NCBI RefSeq assembly: GCF_019375475.1
Contig: NZ_JAHXGQ010000006.1
Span: 124,001 to 188,000, forward strand
Origin: Saccharothrix obliqua
Lineage (GTDB): Bacteria > Actinomycetota > Actinomycetes > Mycobacteriales > Pseudonocardiaceae
DNA length: 64,000 nucleotides
Direction: 5' to 3'
Shown here: positions 61,416-64,000 of the stretch, piece by piece
How the letters are laid out: every line of letters begins with the position of its first letter
How positions within the stretch are numbered: position 1 is the first letter of the stretch
Made by a program: the position numbers and the translations under genes
Notes under the pieces: model-generated
What the model was told of the DNA's origin: nothing
Database searches by the model: none
Seen by the model: the letters and a program-made list of their open reading frames with translations, nothing else

Positions 61416-63208
61416 CCAGGAACCTCTGGAGCCTGGGTCTGGTCGTGGTCGTCGCGGCGATCACGTTCCTGCTCGGCTACGTGGGTTCCCGCCGCGCGAA
61501 CACGACGCCGGACTTCCTGGTGGCGCGCCGCGCCATCCCGGCGACGCGCAACGCGGCGGCGATCTCCGGCGAGTACCTGTCGGCCGCGTCCTTCCTCGGC
61601 GTCGCGGGACTGGTGCTCAAGGACGGCATCGACGCCCTCTGGTACCCGATCGGCTTCACCGCCGGGTACCTGGCGATGATGTTGTTCGTGGCCGCGCCGC
61701 TGCGGCGGTCGGGCGCGTACACGCTGCCGGACTTCGCCGAGGCGCGGCTGGGCTCCACGAACCTGCGCAAGTTCTGCACGTTCTTCGTGATCTGCATCGG
61801 CGTGCTCTACCTGGTGCCGCAGCTCCAGTCGGCGGGCCTGACGCTGAACACGATCACCGGGCTGCCCGCGTGGCTGGGCGGCGCGCTGGTGACCGTGATC
61901 GTGGTGGTGAACGTGCTGGGCGGCGGGATGCGGGCGATCACGCTGGTGCAGGCGTTCCAATACTGGGGCAAGCTGTTCGCGATCGCCGCGCCGACGTTCG
62001 TGTTGTTCGCCGTGTTCCTGGGCGGTCCGGGCAACGGCGCGAAGCCGGTGGACCACGCCGACGTGCTGCGGTTCCACGAGCCGGTGTCGGTGACCACCGC
62101 CGAGCAGGTGCGGCTCCAGGTCGTGGTGCCGATGGAGCTGTCGGCGACGGGCCAGGTCAACGGTGGCCGCGCGGACGGCGACGTGTTCTGGACGCCCGGC
62201 ACGTACACCGTCGGCAAGGGCACGGTGCTGCGGTTCGAGGCAGGCGCGCCGGTGCCGGTGGTGGAGGGTTCGCCGACCGACAACGAGCACTGGCTGAAAC
62301 CGCAGACCGGTGGCCCGAGCGGGTTGTTCGAGACGTACTCGCTGATCTTCGCGACGTTCCTGGGCACGATGGGCCTGCCGCACGTGCTGGTGCGGTTCTA
62401 CACGAACCCGGACGGGCGGGCGGCGCGGCGCACGGCGTTGCACGTGCTGTACCTGCTGGGCCTGTTCTACGTGTTCCCGACGGTGCTCGGGGTGATCTCC
62501 CGGCTGTACCTGCCGGAACTGCTGGTGTCCGGCAAGACGGACGCGGCGGTGCTGCTGCTGCCGGAGACGATGCAGCCGAACCTGCTGGGCCAGGTGCTGG
62601 GCGCGGTGGTGGCGGCGGGCGCGTTCGCGGCGTTCCTGTCCACGTCGTCGGGTCTCGTGGTGAGCGTGGCCGGTGTGGTGTCGACGGACATCCTGCCGGG
62701 CAAGGTGCGCGACTTCCGGTGGGCGACGGTGCTGACGGGCGCGGTGGCGATCGGGTTGGCGCTGGTGCTGCCGCGGTCGGACGCGTCGTTGACGGTGGCG
62801 ATGTCGTTCGCGCTGGCGGCGTCGACGTTCTGCCCGCTGCTGGTGCTGGGCATCTGGTGGCGCGGCCTGACGTGGGTGGGCGCGGTCGCGGGTCTCGTGG
62901 TGGGCGGCGGCCTGGTGATCGGGTCGCAGGCGATCACGGTGATCAGCTCGTACACGGGCGGCTGGGCGCCGTCGGTGTTCTCGATGCCCGCGCTGGTCAC
63001 GGTGCCGGTGTCGTTCCTGACCATGGTGATGATCAGCAAGCTGACCAGCCGGCGGCGGCCGGAGGACGTGAACCAGATCCTGCTGCGGTTCCACGCGCCG
63101 GACCCGCTGGGCTTCATGCGGGACCGGGACGTGCAGCGGTTCGGCACGGCGGAGGAGAAGGCACGCCTGGCCGAGCGCCGCGACCCGCGGGCGTGGGACC
63201 AGCCCTGA
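61412..63208 (+). CDS. Solute:sodium symporter, ActP-like
   Basis: SSS-family transporter of 598 residues, about thirteen helices. RRAIPATRNAAAISGEYLSAASFLG is the typical start of the acetate/monocarboxylate branch, and AAFLSTSSGLVVSVAGVVSTDI carries the sodium-site Ser residues. A soluble insertion of about 95 residues (about 207-300) between helices is rich in Val, Gly and Thr and looks like a beta domain. The substrate may be acetate, pyruvate or another monocarboxylate. The LytS/LytTR pair probably regulates it. Confidence 0.9.
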   Translation: MTRNLWSLGLVVVVAAITFLLGYVGSRRANTTPDFLVARRAIPATRNAAAISGEYLSAASFLGVAGLVLKDGIDALWYPIGFTAGYLAMMLFVAAPLRRSGAYTLPDFAEARLGSTNLRKFCTFFVICIGVLYLVPQLQSAGLTLNTITGLPAWLGGALVTVIVVVNVLGGGMRAITLVQAFQYWGKLFAIAAPTFVLFAVFLGGPGNGAKPVDHADVLRFHEPVSVTTAEQVRLQVVVPMELSATGQVNGGRADGDVFWTPGTYTVGKGTVLRFEAGAPVPVVEGSPTDNEHWLKPQTGGPSGLFETYSLIFATFLGTMGLPHVLVRFYTNPDGRAARRTALHVLYLLGLFYVFPTVLGVISRLYLPELLVSGKTDAAVLLLPETMQPNLLGQVLGAVVAAGAFAAFLSTSSGLVVSVAGVVSTDILPGKVRDFRWATVLTGAVAIGLALVLPRSDASLTVAMSFALAASTFCPLLVLGIWWRGLTWVGAVAGLVVGGGLVIGSQAITVISSYTGGWAPSVFSMPALVTVPVSFLTMVMISKLTSRRRPEDVNQILLRFHAPDPLGFMRDRDVQRFGTAEEKARLAERRDPRAWDQP

Positions 63209-63591
63209 CGCCACCGGGGCGGTGTGGTGTTCGCCACGGGCGGTGGTGGCGGCGGGGGTTCGCAGGCGGTTGGCGCGTGCGTGCCCGCCACTGGTGCCGC
63301 CGGGTTCGCGCGCCACCCGTTCAGCCCTGCGCCCTGACCGCGTTTCGTGAGGAAGCCTCTCGATCAGGTGAGATGGCGTAACTCGATTCAGCTACAGCCG
63401 AGGTTCACTTCGGGGCAAGGTTGTTCGTCTCAGCATTCCTACCGCTCATCGCATCACTCGACTGTTGAGCGCAAGTGCACCTACGGGGTCTTTCAGACGT
63501 GACCCACGTCTCCTTACCGTCTGCGCGTACCGGGACGCGCTGGAGGTGTCTTCGCGGCGTTCCCGACGTGGACAAGTGCGAGGAGGGGATC
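63209..63591. other. 383-bp intergenic region, promoter of the second symporter module
   Basis: No supported gene. The first half is G-rich; from about 63350 the composition becomes clearly more A/T-rich, as expected for a promoter. A perfect inverted repeat lies at 63495-63511. Confidence 0.6.
63495..63511. promoter_or_regulatory. Perfect 7-3-7 inverted repeat upstream of the DUF485 gene
   Basis: AGACGTG and CACGTCT flank ACC, 81 bp before the DUF485 start in the A/T-richer promoter region. It could be an operator for this module; no regulator is identified. Confidence 0.45.
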
Positions 63592-63948
63592 GTGAGCACC
63601 ACCCAGAACGCGGCGGACGGCGCCGCCCCCACCGGGGCGACGCCGGACTGGGGCGCCGCGCAGGCCGGTCCCGATTTCGTCGAACTCCGCCGCAGGTTGC
63701 GGAACTTCGTGTTCCCCATGGCGGGGCTGTTCCTCGCCTGGTACCTGCTCTACGCCGTGCTCGCCGACTACGCCCACGAGTTCATGTCCCGCAAGCTCGT
63801 CGGCAACATCAACGTCGGTCTGGTCTTCGGCCTTCTCCAGTTCGTGTCCACGTTCCTCATCACCACCCTTTACGTGCGGCACGCGAACAAGAACCTCGAC
63901 CCCCGTGCGGAGGCGATCCGGGAGCGACTGGAAGGGACACAGCAGTGA
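63592..63948 (+). CDS. DUF485 membrane protein (YjcH-like)
   Basis: Protein of 118 residues. A Thr/Ala/Pro-rich N-terminus precedes the DUF485 core: FVELRRRLRNFVFPMAGLF, helix LAWYLLYAVLADYA, then a loop with EFMSRKLVGNINVGLVFGL and helix VSTFLITTLYV. YjcH is encoded beside the acetate symporter ActP in many bacteria. GTG 63592 has AGGAGGGG 5 nt upstream. Its stop overlaps the next start by 4 nt (GTGA). Confidence 0.92.
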   Translation: MSTTQNAADGAAPTGATPDWGAAQAGPDFVELRRRLRNFVFPMAGLFLAWYLLYAVLADYAHEFMSRKLVGNINVGLVFGLLQFVSTFLITTLYVRHANKNLDPRAEAIRERLEGTQQ

Positions 63949-64000
63949 ACAGCAACGCCCTGCTGAACACGGGGATCTTCGCCCTGTTCGTCGTCGCCAC
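63945..64000 (+). CDS. Start of a second solute:sodium symporter (cut by window end)
   Basis: Only the first 18 codons are visible, from GTG 63945: NSNALLNTGIFALFVVA, the beginning of a first membrane helix. The identity rests on coupling to DUF485, which is nearly always followed by an ActP-type cation/acetate symporter. Confidence 0.65.
   Translation, partial: MNSNALLNTGIFALFVVA

Noticed and set aside
1..64000. Insertion sequences, integrases, prophage genes or tRNA-anchored attachment duplications
   Set aside because: No transposase or recombinase motifs were found, and neither tRNA 3' end recurs nearby.

Overview
The window is very GC-rich actinobacterial DNA. It has strong third-position G/C bias, frequent GTG and TTG starts, and many 1-8 nt start/stop overlaps. 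The first 10 kb reproduces, gene for gene, the oriC-proximal block known from Mycobacterium tuberculosis (trpG, pknB, pknA, pbpA, rodA, pstP, fhaB, fhaA, tRNA-Leu). The rest of the gene content (NsdA-like XRE/TPR regulator, AfsR-type NB-ARC regulator, ECF sigma factor with a membrane tail) fits a filamentous member of the Pseudonocardiales such as Saccharothrix, Actinosynnema or Lentzea. That placement is inferred from gene content and order, not from a database search.

Layout. 0-10 kb: the end of an anthranilate/aminodeoxychorismate synthase amidotransferase gene, then a seven-gene minus-strand operon for Ser/Thr phospho-signalling and cell-wall elongation, then tRNA-Leu(CAG). 10-24 kb: accessory metabolism and regulators, namely a PanE-like reductase, a methyltransferase overlapping an NB-ARC/TPR regulator, an aldonolactone oxidase divergent from an alanine-racemase-fold protein, TetR, an SDR, two small unknown genes divergent from an NsdA-like regulator, and a small-molecule kinase. 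24-27.5 kb: a copper operon (membrane protein, YcnI, CopC, CopD). 27.5-38 kb: a BCCT transporter, a DUF6474-type protein, a RecB/RNase-H-like nuclease, an SDR, UDP-glucose dehydrogenase, a gamma-glutamyltransferase-like protein and a NarL-type two-component system.

38.5-53 kb is the most unusual part and looks like an envelope-glycan region. GDP-mannose 4,6-dehydratase and an AlgX/AlgJ-like SGNH protein converge on a roughly 9 kb minus-strand operon. That operon has two acyltransferase-3 proteins, a third related membrane protein that seems to lack the catalytic His, and two membrane-anchored proteins sharing a C-terminal domain. Between the two anchored proteins lies a 1,220-residue fusion of two glycosyltransferases, a coiled coil and an FkbM-type methyltransferase. 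Beside the operon are a secreted SdrD/Cna-B-like surface protein, an Asn-Gly-repeat protein and a poly-Thr mucin-like protein ending in Cys-x4-Cys. A reasonable model is synthesis, methylation, acylation and display of a surface glycan, but no substrate can be read from the sequence.

53-64 kb: OsmC, tRNA-Gly(GCC), an ECF sigma factor fused to a zinc-finger, membrane and Thr-rich tail, an Fpg/Nei glycosylase, and a LytS-type kinase. The kinase is separated from its LytTR-type regulator by a 14-bp minisatellite, a 55-residue membrane protein and an SppA-like protease. Two consecutive DUF485-type/solute-sodium-symporter modules follow, the second cut by the window end. No IS element, prophage or CRISPR array was seen. 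Four convergent gene pairs share a single CTAG that supplies both stop codons.
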